A stretch of DNA of 48,547 nucleotides, from contig JAHHIC010000072.1 of assembly GCA_019359035.1 (NCBI GenBank), positions 1 to 48,547 on the forward strand. The letters are read 5' to 3'. The notes beneath the pieces are model-generated. The model saw only the letters and a list, made by a program, of their open reading frames with translations, did not search any database and had not been told where the DNA came from. Both the position numbers and the translations under genes were made by a program. Within the stretch, counting starts at the first letter, position 1; each line of letters begins with the position of its first letter. This DNA comes from Scytonematopsis contorta HA4267-MV1. Lineage in GTDB: Bacteria > Cyanobacteriota > Cyanobacteriia > Cyanobacteriales > Nostocaceae. Positions 27,520 through 36,366 of this stretch are shown in pieces.

Positions 27520-28341
27520 AAGTAATAGAAAATATCTATTAATATTAGATTCTTGCGGTATAACCAAATTACCTTCTGGATAGTAAAAAGATAATCTCCA
27601 TAAATTAATTTAGATTGTAAAGGAAATCTCGTCTCCAGCCCCCTTTCAACTTACGGGAGGGGGTTGTTAACAATTCGCAATTACGTTTTGTGTTACTGCT
27701 CCACTTTTGGCTTCAGAAAACTTATATGCATGTTTAAGCCTTATTCTACCGTTTATTCTATAATATTTATCTATGGTAATAATAGGATAATGTTATTATA
27801 CTGGGTATATGAAACGACATAGTAACTACCCTTTATCGACCAAAATCGTTAATCGACTACACGTAATTAAGCACCTTTCAGCGATTATTGTCTTCAGTTC
27901 CAAAACTTAAAATATTTTCTCTGAAAACCAAAAAACTTTCTCTATATGAACAATAAGATAGACTCATTTTTTGGCATCAAGGTAAAGAGTAGATATACGA
28001 CAAAATCGGTTATTTTAATATTGTCTTCAGAATTACCCTCTCGAAAAAGCTACTAAATTAAAGTTAAAATTTAGCATTGTAGCTTTACTGTAAATTTATT
28101 ATCAAAATGCTTCATTATGTTAAGTTATACTTCACAATTTAAGCAAAATTGTTTTTTGGCAGACATTTAGAAATCTTTGATTGATAAATTAGATGCCTAA
28201 TTGTTACATCATCACTTTTGCGACCCCTGTAGCGGAGTGTAGCAAAAAGCCTCTAATATTTCTGAGTGTAAGCTTAGGCTCAGCATTCGTGAAAGAAATT
28301 GACAAATTTAATTTAAAATGTTGGCATTAAAAGGCTTTCCT
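27520..28341. other. 820-base intergenic region, no gene seen
   Basis: A GC-rich hairpin (AGCCCCCT...AGGGGGTT) at about 27637-27668, about 120 bases past the kinase stop, could end its transcript. The rest is AT-rich with stops in all frames. AAAAGG (28329-28334) is the ribosome site of the FHA gene. I looked for tRNA-like or small-protein signals and saw none. Confidence 0.55.
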
Positions 28342-29109
28342 ATGATGACTGAATTTGCACAACAGGAATTAGAACAACGTTTAAGCTTATACCACGTTTT
28401 TCTTAAGTTGTACGAGCATAAACGTAGTCTTCTAGAAGAATTAACTAACCTAGAAGAGCAACTTGAGCCATCGTTGGCTAAAACCAAGGCACTTTATTTG
28501 CAGGCTGTAATTAAAGAATCTACTGCCTATGTCATGACAAATTTATGTAGCGAAACAACAAAAACTTTACGGCAATCACAGGGAATTTGGACAATTGGTC
28601 GTGATGGTAGTAATGGTATCAACTTGCTTGATAAACATTTATCACGTAATCATGCAGCAATTCAGTATATTGTCAATCAAGGCTTTTATTTAATTGATTT
28701 AGATAGTAGTAATGGTTCTTATGTGAATGGTGAACCAATTTACCAACGAACAAAACTTAAGGACGGGGATAAAATTCGTTTAGGGACTATAACTTTTTCG
28801 TTTTTCTTAAATAATGATTGCGAAATTTTACCAGAAGTAGAAAACCATTTAATAAAAAAAATTACATTGTTCGAGCATGTAAGAGAAACAGTACCAGCAA
28901 ATACTCTTTTTAGTACTCCATTACCAGAGAAACCTTTAGTCGCTGTCATTCCCCAAAAAAGTATAGATGATTTATCGGAGAAGACAGCTGCGATTTTCAA
29001 AAATTACGGTTTACCAGAAAAATTAGAAAACCGCTATAGCGAGCTAATTGCACAAGACCAATCAGAAATTTTAGACCGTTTCTTCAATAGACAAATTTCC
29101 GATGACTGA
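28342..29109 (+). CDS. FHA-domain protein
   Basis: A 255-aa protein. ATG 28342 is chosen because AAAAGG precedes it by 7 bases; ATG 28318 upstream has none. Residues about 1-60 are a helical, charged N-terminus (LEEQLEPSLAKTKALYLQAV). The FHA domain covers about 75-155: WTIGRDGSNGINLLDKHLSRNHAAIQY carries the phosphothreonine-binding Arg, Ser and His, followed by LIDLDSSNGSYVNGEPI. The rest lacks a known domain. FHA domains bind phosphothreonine, so a link with the nearby kinase (25909-27519) is possible but unproved. The stop TGA lies inside a heptamer repeat. Confidence 0.92.
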   Translation: MMTEFAQQELEQRLSLYHVFLKLYEHKRSLLEELTNLEEQLEPSLAKTKALYLQAVIKESTAYVMTNLCSETTKTLRQSQGIWTIGRDGSNGINLLDKHLSRNHAAIQYIVNQGFYLIDLDSSNGSYVNGEPIYQRTKLKDGDKIRLGTITFSFFLNNDCEILPEVENHLIKKITLFEHVRETVPANTLFSTPLPEKPLVAVIPQKSIDDLSEKTAAIFKNYGLPEKLENRYSELIAQDQSEILDRFFNRQISDD

Positions 29110-29283
29110 TGACTGTTGAGTGCTGACTGATGACTGTTGAGTGCTAATTATTATTAATGATTAAGTATTAGTAATTAAGAATTACCCACATCACTTATTA
29201 AGCATCAACAATTAACAGTTAACAGTCAACCGTCAACAATCAACAGTTAACAGTCAACAGTCAACCGTCAACAGTCAACCATC
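29103..29283. repeat. Heptamer repeat blocks between the FHA gene and recA
   Basis: The left block is GATGACTGATGACTGTTGAGTGCTGACTG (29100-29140, includes the FHA stop codon). The right block is about ten units of CAACAGT/CAACCGT (about 29207-29283), ending close to the recA stop at 29288. The blocks are roughly complementary. They lie between convergent genes. Confidence 0.87.
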
Positions 29284-29287
29284 AAAA

Positions 29288-30373
29288 TTACTCTTCTAGC
29301 AATTCCTCCTCACCTTCATCCTCTTCGTCTTCAGCAGTTTTATTAATAGTGTTCGCAGAAACTACAGCTCCCTTGTCCAATTTTTCCCGCACTAATTGTG
29401 TTAGTTGTTCGACAAGTTCGGGCTTTTCTTCTACGTACTTGATAGCATTATCGCGTCCTTGGGAGATATTTTCCCCTTTGTAGCTGTACCAAGCACCTTT
29501 ACGAACTAAAACTCCTGTTTCTTCGGCTAAGTCAACAAGGCAACCAATTGTAGAAATTCCCTTACCAAAAACAATATCAAACTCCGCAATTCTAAATGGT
29601 GGAGCAACCTTATTTTTGGCAACTTTGACTTTAACGCGATTACCAAACTCTTCTGTACCTTTTTTCAAGGTTTGAATACGGCGAATATCTAAACGTACTG
29701 AAGCATAATACTTCAACGCATTACCACCAGTGGTTGTTTCTGGGTTACCGTAGGTCACACCAATTTTTTGTCGTAATTGGTTGATAAAAACAACTGTGCA
29801 ACCAGATTTACCAATATTACCAGTAATTTTACGTAGTGCTTGGCTCATCAACCGCGCTTGTAGACCAACGTGAGCGTCACCCATTTCCCCTTCAATTTCA
29901 GCACGAGGTACTAGGGCTGCTACGGAGTCGATTACTACAATATCAATTGCAGCAGAACGTACGAGTTGGTCAACAATCTCTAGTGCTTGTTCCCCTGTAT
30001 CAGGTTGAGAGATAAATAGATTCGCAATATCTACACCCAATGCAGCAGCGTAGGTTGGGTCTAAGGCATGTTCTGCATCTACATAAGCCGCTATACCACC
30101 TTGTTTTTGTACTTCAGAAAGTGCATGAAGCGCTAATGTCGTTTTACCAGAACTTTCCGGCCCGTAAATCTCGATTACTCGTCCTTTGGGTAAACCACCA
30201 CCCAGAGCCAAATCTAAAGTTAGCGCACCGCTAGAAATTGTCTCGACCTTCATCCGAGAAGCATCGCCCAAGCGCATGATAGTGCCTTTGCCAAAGGTAC
30301 GCTCAATTTGGGTTAGTACGTTGTTGAGGGCTTTTTGCTTGCCAGCAGTTTCATTATTAGTGTTAACAGCCAT
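29288..30373 (-). CDS. recA: Recombinase RecA
   Basis: A 361-aa recombinase for homologous recombination and repair. Walker A GPESSGKT lies at 71-78. [20 protein letters not shown] (about 147-166) and [11 protein letters not shown] with [21 protein letters not shown] are diagnostic. The last 20 residues are strongly acidic, as usual. The start [20 protein letters not shown] fits the family. It is divergent from xseA across 265 bases. I saw no clear LexA-type site, in line with doubts about a classical SOS response in cyanobacteria. Confidence 0.99.
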   Translation of the reverse strand: MAVNTNNETAGKQKALNNVLTQIERTFGKGTIMRLGDASRMKVETISSGALTLDLALGGGLPKGRVIEIYGPESSGKTTLALHALSEVQKQGGIAAYVDAEHALDPTYAAALGVDIANLFISQPDTGEQALEIVDQLVRSAAIDIVVIDSVAALVPRAEIEGEMGDAHVGLQARLMSQALRKITGNIGKSGCTVVFINQLRQKIGVTYGNPETTTGGNALKYYASVRLDIRRIQTLKKGTEEFGNRVKVKVAKNKVAPPFRIAEFDIVFGKGISTIGCLVDLAEETGVLVRKGAWYSYKGENISQGRDNAIKYVEEKPELVEQLTQLVREKLDKGAVVSANTINKTAEDEEDEGEEELLEE

Positions 30374-30638
30374 TCCCGCCTCTAAAGATGAACTTAAGGA
30401 TTTTCGTTTGAACTATATCTTAGAACTGATATACTATTTTAGCCAGAAAATGGTGAAATATGATTACTCAATGAGGAACTTGTGAAAACATACTAGCGCG
30501 ATTGTTCACCGATTGGCGCAGGGGGTGGACAGTTCAGTCAAAAAGTTTATATTTTACTGACAAAATTTAAAAAAAACCCATCCTGCTCATCTAGCACAAC
30601 TCAGGTAGGGGCTTGACACATGTTTTAAAATATATGGA
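30374..30638. other. Divergent promoter region recA / xseA
   Basis: This 265-base gap must hold both promoters. Nothing like a canonical SOS box (CTGT-N8-ACAG) is present. No ribosome site of note is found before the xseA ATG. No RNA gene or repeat was recognised. Confidence 0.55.
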
Positions 30639-31871
30639 ATGAGTGCCGACTTAAGCAAATCTATCATCCCTGAAACTGCTCTCTCCGTTGCCGGACTAAC
30701 CGACTATATCCAAGCGCTACTAGAAGAAAACGAAATTCTCAGTCGCGTATGGGTAGTCGGAGAAGTATCTAGCGCGAACAATCACCGCAGTGGATTATTT
30801 TTTACTCTCCAAGATACCAATGGCTCCGCGTCAATTAAATGTGTAGCATGGAACAGTCAATTACCAAAGCTTGCTCAGATTCCCAAAGTTGGCGAGCAGA
30901 TAATTATCCTTGGTAGTATTCGCCTATATCCACAACGGGGAGAATACCAAATTTTAGTATGGCAATCGCTACCTGCTGGTCTTGGTTTACAGGCACTGCG
31001 TTTCCAGCAATTACGGAATCGCTTACTGGCAGAAGGTTTATTTGATGAAGAGCGCAAGCGAACTCTACCTATTCATCCTCAAACTATTGCCGTTGTAACT
31101 TCATCCACAGCCGCAGCTTGGGGAGATATAAAGAAAACTTTGAAGCAGAGGTATCCTGGTTTACAAGTTTTGTTTTCTCCCGCAACCGTACAAGGAGATT
31201 TAGCCCCTGATTCTATAGTCAAAGCGATTGAACTAGTACAAAAAGATGGGCGGGCAGAAGTATTAATTTTAGCTCGTGGTGGAGGTGCAGTGGAGGATTT
31301 ATCATGTTTTAATGACGAGCGTGTAGTGCGGGTAGTCGCAAATTGTCCAATTCCAGTAGTTACAGGTATTGGTCACCAACGAGATGAGTCTTTGGTAGAT
31401 TTAGTCGCAGATGTTTCCGTGCATACACCTACTGCTGCGGCTGAGTTGGTTGTACCGTCTTTAGATGATTTATATAATCAGCATCGGGAGCGTGTGGCAG
31501 TTTTAGTGGAGGCTGTTAATTACCGTTTGCAAACAGCACAAAAAGAGTTAAAAACACTACATGGGAATTTGCGACGCTTGAGGTTAGATAAAGAAATTCA
31601 GCAAGAATTACAAGGGTTAGCATGGCGACATCAGCGTTTAATAGGGGTAATGACAGCCAGATTGCAGGATGCTACGCAACGAGTAGACCTATTAAAAGAA
31701 AAATTGGCAACTCTTGACCCTAAAGCTGTTTTGAAGCGAGGTTATGCTGTGGTTAGGGTAGAAAATGGCGCAATCGTACGAGAATCTAAAGAATTAAGTG
31801 TTGGAGATGAGTTGGTGTTACAGTTGGGAAAGGGAGAAGTTAAGGCAAAAGTCACAGAAATTGGAAAATAA
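30639..31871 (+). CDS. xseA: Exodeoxyribonuclease VII large subunit
   Basis: A 410-aa subunit of the single-strand DNA exonuclease VII. The N-terminal OB-fold DNA-binding domain (about 10-110) includes RVWVVGEVSSANNHRSGLFFTLQD. The catalytic region has VVTSSTAAAWGDIKKTLKQRYPGLQV, ILARGGGAVEDLSCFNDERVVRVV and PVVTGIGHQRDESLVDLVADVSVHTPTAAAEL. A long helical segment (about 275-360) and KRGYAVVR near the end complete the family layout. xseB follows 37 bases later. Confidence 0.97.
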   Translation: MSADLSKSIIPETALSVAGLTDYIQALLEENEILSRVWVVGEVSSANNHRSGLFFTLQDTNGSASIKCVAWNSQLPKLAQIPKVGEQIIILGSIRLYPQRGEYQILVWQSLPAGLGLQALRFQQLRNRLLAEGLFDEERKRTLPIHPQTIAVVTSSTAAAWGDIKKTLKQRYPGLQVLFSPATVQGDLAPDSIVKAIELVQKDGRAEVLILARGGGAVEDLSCFNDERVVRVVANCPIPVVTGIGHQRDESLVDLVADVSVHTPTAAAELVVPSLDDLYNQHRERVAVLVEAVNYRLQTAQKELKTLHGNLRRLRLDKEIQQELQGLAWRHQRLIGVMTARLQDATQRVDLLKEKLATLDPKAVLKRGYAVVRVENGAIVRESKELSVGDELVLQLGKGEVKAKVTEIGK

Positions 31872-31908
31872 CGAGTCGCGAATCAGCGAAAAGCGCGAAT
31901 AGTTTTCT

Positions 31909-32157
31909 ATGGTTAAATCTAAAAAAAATTCTGGTTTTGATGATACAGATGCAACCCAAAAGAAAGGTTGGATTTATGAGCAGAGAATTGCTGAGATAGA
32001 AGATATTATCTCACGTATTGAAACAGGTGAATTAGAGTTAGAAGAGGTTTTTGATGAGTTTACTACTGCTGTTGAGTTTTTACGCGAATGCGAAAAGTTT
32101 TTGGTTTCTCGACAGCAGCAGGTTGATTTATTGGTTGAAACTTTGAAGGAAGAGTAA
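31909..32157 (+). CDS. xseB: Exodeoxyribonuclease VII small subunit
   Basis: An 82-aa small helical subunit that binds the XseA coiled coil. The core [43 protein letters not shown] is typical of XseB. A lysine-rich N-terminal leader ([10 protein letters not shown]) precedes it. It lies in an operon with xseA. Confidence 0.95.
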   Translation: MVKSKKNSGFDDTDATQKKGWIYEQRIAEIEDIISRIETGELELEEVFDEFTTAVEFLRECEKFLVSRQQQVDLLVETLKEE

Positions 32158-32187
32158 AGAAGAAAGAGGGAAGCCTTCTTCCTTCAC

Positions 32188-32802
32188 TCAAGGTAAATAT
32201 TGCAACTCATCTCTTAATATTTTTTCGGCTTGAGCGACGGTCTTAACTCGTCGTGATGTAAGGATTTGACTAGTTTTTTCGGAAACTTTAAACCCTTTAT
32301 TTCCTTCTCGTTGATATAAAATTGCTATAGGAAAAGGTTTTGCTCCGTCCCTACCAATACCAGTTATATAGTTAGCTAAAATCAAAATTCCATCTTCGTT
32401 GGGGTCTGAGAAGCTTAGTTGTAGAAAAGATACAGCATTTATTTCAAACAAGCTCCAACCTTTAGGTGTTAATTCTTCGGACTGGGAAAAGGTATAAGCA
32501 ACTCGACCATTTTTGACTAAATATATCGCTAATCTATTGTCATTTGATTTTGTCGGCACAAATAAACAACTACCACATTCAGGCAAGTTTACCCGGAACG
32601 CATGATTAACGATTAAGTTTTGTTTCGGGAGAGCTTGTCGAAGTTGACGAATTTCTCCAGTTGAAAGACGAGTGGGACGTACTTGTTTTGTCTGCGCTTG
32701 GGCTAGGTTACTGTTTCCGGAGTTAGCGAATGGTAAATAAAATCCTGAAATAAAAGTTGCACTCACTAGAGTGATTACACTTATAAGTTTTTTCATATAC
32801 AT
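32188..32802 (-). CDS. Exported protein of unknown function
   Basis: A 204-aa protein. M1 (32802) and M3 (32796, MKKLISVITLVSATFISGF) are both possible starts. The signal peptide ends near AQAQ, residue 36-37. The mature part has a cysteine pair (PECGSCLF, about residues 75-82) and an otherwise globular sequence with TPKGWSLFEINAVSFLQLSFSDPNEDGILILANYITGIG. I do not recognise the family. It is convergent with xseB, 30 bases away, and probably periplasmic. Confidence 0.72.
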   Translation of the reverse strand: MYMKKLISVITLVSATFISGFYLPFANSGNSNLAQAQTKQVRPTRLSTGEIRQLRQALPKQNLIVNHAFRVNLPECGSCLFVPTKSNDNRLAIYLVKNGRVAYTFSQSEELTPKGWSLFEINAVSFLQLSFSDPNEDGILILANYITGIGRDGAKPFPIAILYQREGNKGFKVSEKTSQILTSRRVKTVAQAEKILRDELQYLP

Positions 32803-32898
32803 CCATTATCCTATATCTATTAAAATTTCCGGTATTCAATAGTACCAGAAAAATTAAGAGTTGACATTTAAGCAAAAGCTTATCTATCATCATAATAG

Positions 32899-32914
32899 TT
32901 AAGTAATCACTTAA
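32899..32914 (+). promoter_or_regulatory. Candidate ArsR operator (TTAAGT-N4-ACTTAA)
   Basis: A perfect inverted repeat, TTAAGT AATC ACTTAA, ends 22 bases before the ATG of the ArsR-type gene. Its position suits autoregulation of this gene row. No binding data exist here. Confidence 0.6.
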
Positions 32915-32936
32915 ATGTTTGGTTTACCTAAATTAT

Positions 32937-33254
32937 ATGAGTAGACCTGCTGCCAGCGCGGATGTTTTTCAAGTAATTGCAGACCCTACGCGAAGGGCAC
33001 TATTGGATAGATTGCGTCATGGTGAACAACCCGTGAAAGAACTGGCAGAACCTTTTGAGATGAGCTTACCGGCTATTTCCCAGCACTTGCAAATTCTTTG
33101 TGAAGCGGGCTTGGTAACAATGCGAAAAGCAGGACGCCAGCGTCTGTATCAACTCAACCCAGAGCCACTGAAGCAGGTGCTTGACTGGATAGCCCATTAC
33201 GAACAGTTCTGGCAGAAAAAATTGGATGCCCTTGGTAGTTATTTGGAGGACTAA
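32937..33254 (+). CDS. ArsR-family winged-helix transcriptional regulator
   Basis: A 105-aa regulator from the ATG at 32937 (an upstream TTG would add six residues). FQVIADPTRRALLDRL at about 11-26, then the recognition helix region EMSLPAISQHLQILCEAGLV (about 46-65) and AGRQRLYQLNPEPL, are typical of ArsR repressors that precede SRPBCC (AHSA1) genes. It lacks the Cys-rich metal motif of SmtB/ArsR sensors (only one Cys), so it is probably not metal-responsive. The next gene begins 5 bases after its stop. Confidence 0.93.
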   Translation: MSRPAASADVFQVIADPTRRALLDRLRHGEQPVKELAEPFEMSLPAISQHLQILCEAGLVTMRKAGRQRLYQLNPEPLKQVLDWIAHYEQFWQKKLDALGSYLED

Positions 33255-33259
33255 AAATA

Positions 33260-33832
33260 ATGCTCCGAGACCTGAAGTTAGAAGTATTTTATCCCCATCC
33301 GCCCCAAAAGATTTGGCAGGCAATTGCAAATCGCCGCGCACTAGCAGCGTGGATGATGGAAAACGATTTTGAGCCACGTTTAGGTCATAAATTTCGTTTT
33401 TCGCATCCAAATTTGCCTGGAGTCACTGCGAGTATTGACTGCGAGGTAATTGAACTGGATGAGCCTAGTCGGCTTTCATTCACTTGGCGAGATGGGATGA
33501 TGCTTAAACCTTCTGTTGTAACTTATACCCTTAAGTCAGTGGAGGGAGGTACTAAAGTTTTGTTGGAGCATAAAGGCTTGTTACAACAAGTAGAGACTTT
33601 ACAGACTACTGAGACCCAAAAAGCAATGTGTTCTCCTGAATCATGGCAAGGACAATTGATACCGCAGTCAACAGGAGTTACTAGAACTTTAGTCGCAGTT
33701 GGTGTTAATCCTTCTTTGTCTCTACCTGTGGGTCAATTTAAAACTTCAGAAAGTGTGATTTTAAGTTCTTTCATTAATGGTGGATGGGAATACAAACTGA
33801 AGGAAAAATTGGCTCAACTATTAGAGAACTAA
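33260..33832 (+). CDS. SRPBCC (AHSA1/START-like) domain protein
   Basis: A 190-aa protein. LKLEVFYPHPPQKIWQAIANRRALAAWMM opens an SRPBCC fold, with CEVIELDEPSRLSFTWRDG in the middle and the closing helix GGWEYKLKEKLAQLLEN. These proteins form a hydrophobic pocket for small ligands. It is longer than the usual 140-150 residues: about 50 extra residues (about 115-165, QQVETLQTTETQKAMCSPESW onward) sit between the EHKGL strand and the last helix. It pairs with the ArsR gene just before it, a common combination. The ligand is unknown. Confidence 0.88.
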   Translation: MLRDLKLEVFYPHPPQKIWQAIANRRALAAWMMENDFEPRLGHKFRFSHPNLPGVTASIDCEVIELDEPSRLSFTWRDGMMLKPSVVTYTLKSVEGGTKVLLEHKGLLQQVETLQTTETQKAMCSPESWQGQLIPQSTGVTRTLVAVGVNPSLSLPVGQFKTSESVILSSFINGGWEYKLKEKLAQLLEN

Positions 33833-33841
33833 TAAGTATTT

Positions 33842-33875
33842 CGTAGGTTGGGTTGAGGAACGAAACCCAACATAC
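33842..33875. repeat. Short dispersed inverted repeat GGTTGGGTT...AACCCAACAT
   Basis: GTAGGTTGGGTTGAGGAACG followed by AAACCCAACAT forms a compact hairpin. It is the short version of the element at 3609-3686. It lies between the SRPBCC and ClpP-like genes and provides a false 15-codon extension upstream of the latter. Confidence 0.78.
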
Positions 33876-33897
33876 ACTATTGCCAATAAGGAGCTAT

Positions 33898-34494
33898 ATG
33901 AATAATTCTTCGCAATATAATCTCCCAATTGTTATTCAATCGACCAGTGAAGGGGAACGTACATTTGATATTTATTCCCGTTTGCTTGTAGAAAGAATTA
34001 TCTTTTTGAAAGGTGAATTAACTGAGGAACTAGCAAACCTAATAGTTGCACAATTACTGTTTCTTAATGCTGAAAATCCTGAAAAAGATATTTCACTATT
34101 TATTAATACTAGTGAAGGTTCAACGACAGCAGCAATGGCTATTTACGATACCATGTGGCAAATTCACGCTGAAGTCAGCACTGTTTGTATTGGTTCCGCT
34201 GCAATGTTAGGAGTATTCTTGCTATCTTCTGGAGCTAAAGGTAAAAGATATGCTTTACCAAATGCGCGAATTCGCATAAGTCAAACCTCTTCTGCAACAA
34301 AGGGAAAAGCTAGTGATATTGAAGTTGTAGCAAAAGAAATTTTGCATCTCAGAGAGTCAATCAACAAGATAATTGCTACCAACACTGGTAAATCAAAAGA
34401 ACAGATTCAAGCTGATTCCGAACGCGATTTGTTCATGAGTGCCAAAGAAGCACAAGCTTATGGATTAGTTGACAGTATTATTCAAAAAGTCTGA
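33898..34494 (+). CDS. ClpP-like protein lacking the catalytic Ser and His (pseudoprotease)
   Basis: A 198-aa protein from ATG 33898, with AAGGAG 7 bases upstream. The body is plainly Clp[77 protein letters not shown]. The usual GxAASMG is GSAAMLG, so the nucleophile Ser is M103. The usual IHQP is ISQT, so the catalytic His is S128. D177 of the triad is retained, and the GG of the oxyanion region is EG. It is not the usual ClpR, which diverges differently. It could act as a structural subunit in a mixed Clp ring or have a new role. No ClpX or partner ClpP is beside it. Confidence 0.9.
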   Translation: MNNSSQYNLPIVIQSTSEGERTFDIYSRLLVERIIFLKGELTEELANLIVAQLLFLNAENPEKDISLFINTSEGSTTAAMAIYDTMWQIHAEVSTVCIGSAAMLGVFLLSSGAKGKRYALPNARIRISQTSSATKGKASDIEVVAKEILHLRESINKIIATNTGKSKEQIQADSERDLFMSAKEAQAYGLVDSIIQKV

Positions 34495-34534
34495 AGAATT
34501 GTGAAACTTTTTATCACAGCAAAGGAATAAGTAT

Positions 34535-35296
34535 ATGAGTCTTTTCTGTTTAGTTCATGGTGCTTGTCAAGGTTCGTGGTGTTGGGATTTACTAATTCCT
34601 CACTTAGAAGTGCAGGGTCATAAAACAGTGGCAATGGATTTGCCAATTGAAGACCCGTCTGTAAGTTTGTCACAATATGCAGATGCAGTTCTGAAAGCGC
34701 TTCCAGAAACCGATGATGATATTGTGCTAGTTGGTCATTCTATGGCTGGTACTGTTATTCCCCTTGTGGCAAGTCAACGTCCAGTGCGTTTGCTAATATA
34801 CCTCGCAGCACTCATTCCTCACCCTGGAATCAGTACGATAGACCAGTTCTATGACAGGTTAGATTCCGATACCGTTCAATCACTCAGTTATGAACCTGCG
34901 TCAGAGAGTAAGCGACAACAGTTCCGTGATGAGCCTGATATGTATAAGCCAGAAGCTATTGGTAAGAATCCTTCAGGAGATGAAGCTATTGCAATGGAAC
35001 TTTTCTTCCACGATTGTCAACCGGATGTAGCGCGTTGGGCTGTCTCGAAGATGCGTTTGCAACAATCAATGGCATATGTTTTTGAACCTAATCCTCTACA
35101 AGTTTTTCCTAATGTAGAGTGCGCTTATATTGTCTGTTCTGATGAACGAATAATCAATCCTGCATGGTCACACTATGCAGCACGAAAGCGTTTGGGAGTT
35201 AATGCCATAGAGATACCGGGAGGACATTGCCCGCATCTGTCTCGTCCTGAAAAGCTTGCTTCAGTTCTCAATTTTGCTGCTGATGTTTGTTGCTGA
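34535..35296 (+). CDS. Alpha/beta hydrolase
   Basis: A 253-aa hydrolase. FCLVHGACQGSWCWDLLIPHL carries the oxyanion loop HGA. The nucleophile elbow GHSMAG has Ser at about residue 71. The acid is probably in YIVCSDERIINPAW, and the histidine is in GGHCPHLSRPEKLA near residue 231. The catalytic triad therefore looks complete. The pattern resembles the plant-type esterase/hydroxynitrile-lyase-like group. No signal peptide is present. It lies 40 bases after the ClpP-like gene in the same direction. The substrate is unknown. Confidence 0.92.
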   Translation: MSLFCLVHGACQGSWCWDLLIPHLEVQGHKTVAMDLPIEDPSVSLSQYADAVLKALPETDDDIVLVGHSMAGTVIPLVASQRPVRLLIYLAALIPHPGISTIDQFYDRLDSDTVQSLSYEPASESKRQQFRDEPDMYKPEAIGKNPSGDEAIAMELFFHDCQPDVARWAVSKMRLQQSMAYVFEPNPLQVFPNVECAYIVCSDERIINPAWSHYAARKRLGVNAIEIPGGHCPHLSRPEKLASVLNFAADVCC

Positions 35297-35330
35297 TGAA
35301 AATTTATCCTAAAAAAGCAAAGGAGGAAAT

Positions 35331-36365
35331 ATGAAAATTCTAGTCATTGGTGGAACAAATTTTATTGGTCCAGTTGTGGTGAATTCTCTCGTTAATATGG
35401 GTCATGAAGTGACTGTATTTCATCGGGGAAAAACTAATGCTGATTTACCACCAACTGTAGGAGAAATTTTCGGTGACCGCGCTCAGCTAACTGAGTTCAA
35501 AACTGAGTTCAAACGTCTTTCTCCGGAAGTTGTTTTAGATATGATTGCCTTAACAGAACAAGATGCACTAACAGCATCAAGTGCCTTTGAGGGAATTGCC
35601 CAACACATGATTGCTGTTAGTAGTATTGATGTTTATCGTGCCCGCGACACTTTATGGGGAAAAGAATCTAAAATTTTTCCAGTGCCACTTACAGAAGATT
35701 CCGTTTTACGCAGGCAGCTTTATCCTTACAGGGGTATACCATCACCATCACCTATTAACTCCAGCGATGATTATGAGAAAATTTTGGTTGAAAAGGTTGT
35801 AATGGCTAATTCAGAATTACCAGGGACTATTTTAAGGCTACCAATGGTATATGGTTATAAAGATTACATGCATAGGTTTTTTTCTTACTTAAAACGGATG
35901 TTTGATAATCGTCCTGCGATAGTGTTAGAAGAAACTTTCGCTCAGTGGCATGGCTCTTACGGTTTTGTGGAAAATGTGGCATACGGAATTACTTTAGCTG
36001 TTACTAATCCACATGCAAAGGGTCGTATTTATAACATTGCCGAGCAGCCAAGTTTGACTGAAGCCGAAAGAATTAAAAAACTTGGTTGTATTTTGGGATG
36101 GGAAGGGAAAGTTGTAGTTGTGCCTAAATCCCGTTTACCGGAAGCTTGGAAACCATCTTTTAATATGAACCAACAGTGGATAGTAGACACAACTCGTATT
36201 AGAAAAGAGCTAGGTTATCTAGAACCCGTACCAGAAGAAGAAGCATTTAGGCAAACTATCGACTGGGAGAAAAAACATTTATCAGAGCAACCTCAAAAAG
36301 AAGATGACCCTTGGTTATTTGACTACGCAACAGAAGACGCTATTTTGACCCACGTTTCGACGTGA
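35331..36365 (+). CDS. NAD-dependent epimerase/dehydratase family protein (atypical SDR)
   Basis: A 344-aa Rossmann protein. MKILVIGGTNFIGPVVVNSL is the NAD(P)-binding loop, followed by VTVFHRGKT. IAVSSIDVYRA lies where the active-site Ser would be, but the usual YxxxK motif is not obvious: YEKILVEK in the next segment may take its place. C-terminal TTRIRKELGYLEPVPEEEAFRQTIDW is typical of sugar-nucleotide epimerase-like proteins. AGGAGG precedes the ATG. It is the last gene of the row, ending at a palindromic repeat. Confidence 0.9.
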   Translation: MKILVIGGTNFIGPVVVNSLVNMGHEVTVFHRGKTNADLPPTVGEIFGDRAQLTEFKTEFKRLSPEVVLDMIALTEQDALTASSAFEGIAQHMIAVSSIDVYRARDTLWGKESKIFPVPLTEDSVLRRQLYPYRGIPSPSPINSSDDYEKILVEKVVMANSELPGTILRLPMVYGYKDYMHRFFSYLKRMFDNRPAIVLEETFAQWHGSYGFVENVAYGITLAVTNPHAKGRIYNIAEQPSLTEAERIKKLGCILGWEGKVVVVPKSRLPEAWKPSFNMNQQWIVDTTRIRKELGYLEPVPEEEAFRQTIDWEKKHLSEQPQKEDDPWLFDYATEDAILTHVST

Positions 36366-36366
36366 C

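Noticed and set aside
27520-28341. Possible small RNA or gene in the 820-base gap
   Set aside because: Only one hairpin near 27637 is visible; there are no promoter-terminator pairs or coding signals I can support.
30374-30638. LexA/SOS box before recA
   Set aside because: No CTGT-N8-ACAG or similar palindrome could be seen in the gap.
32937-33254. ArsR gene as the SmtB regulator of the metallothionein
   Set aside because: It lacks the metal-binding Cys motif, is 7 kb away and pairs with an SRPBCC gene.
33853-33897. N-terminal extension of the ClpP-like gene
   Set aside because: It is translated from a dispersed inverted repeat, and AAGGAG supports ATG 33898.
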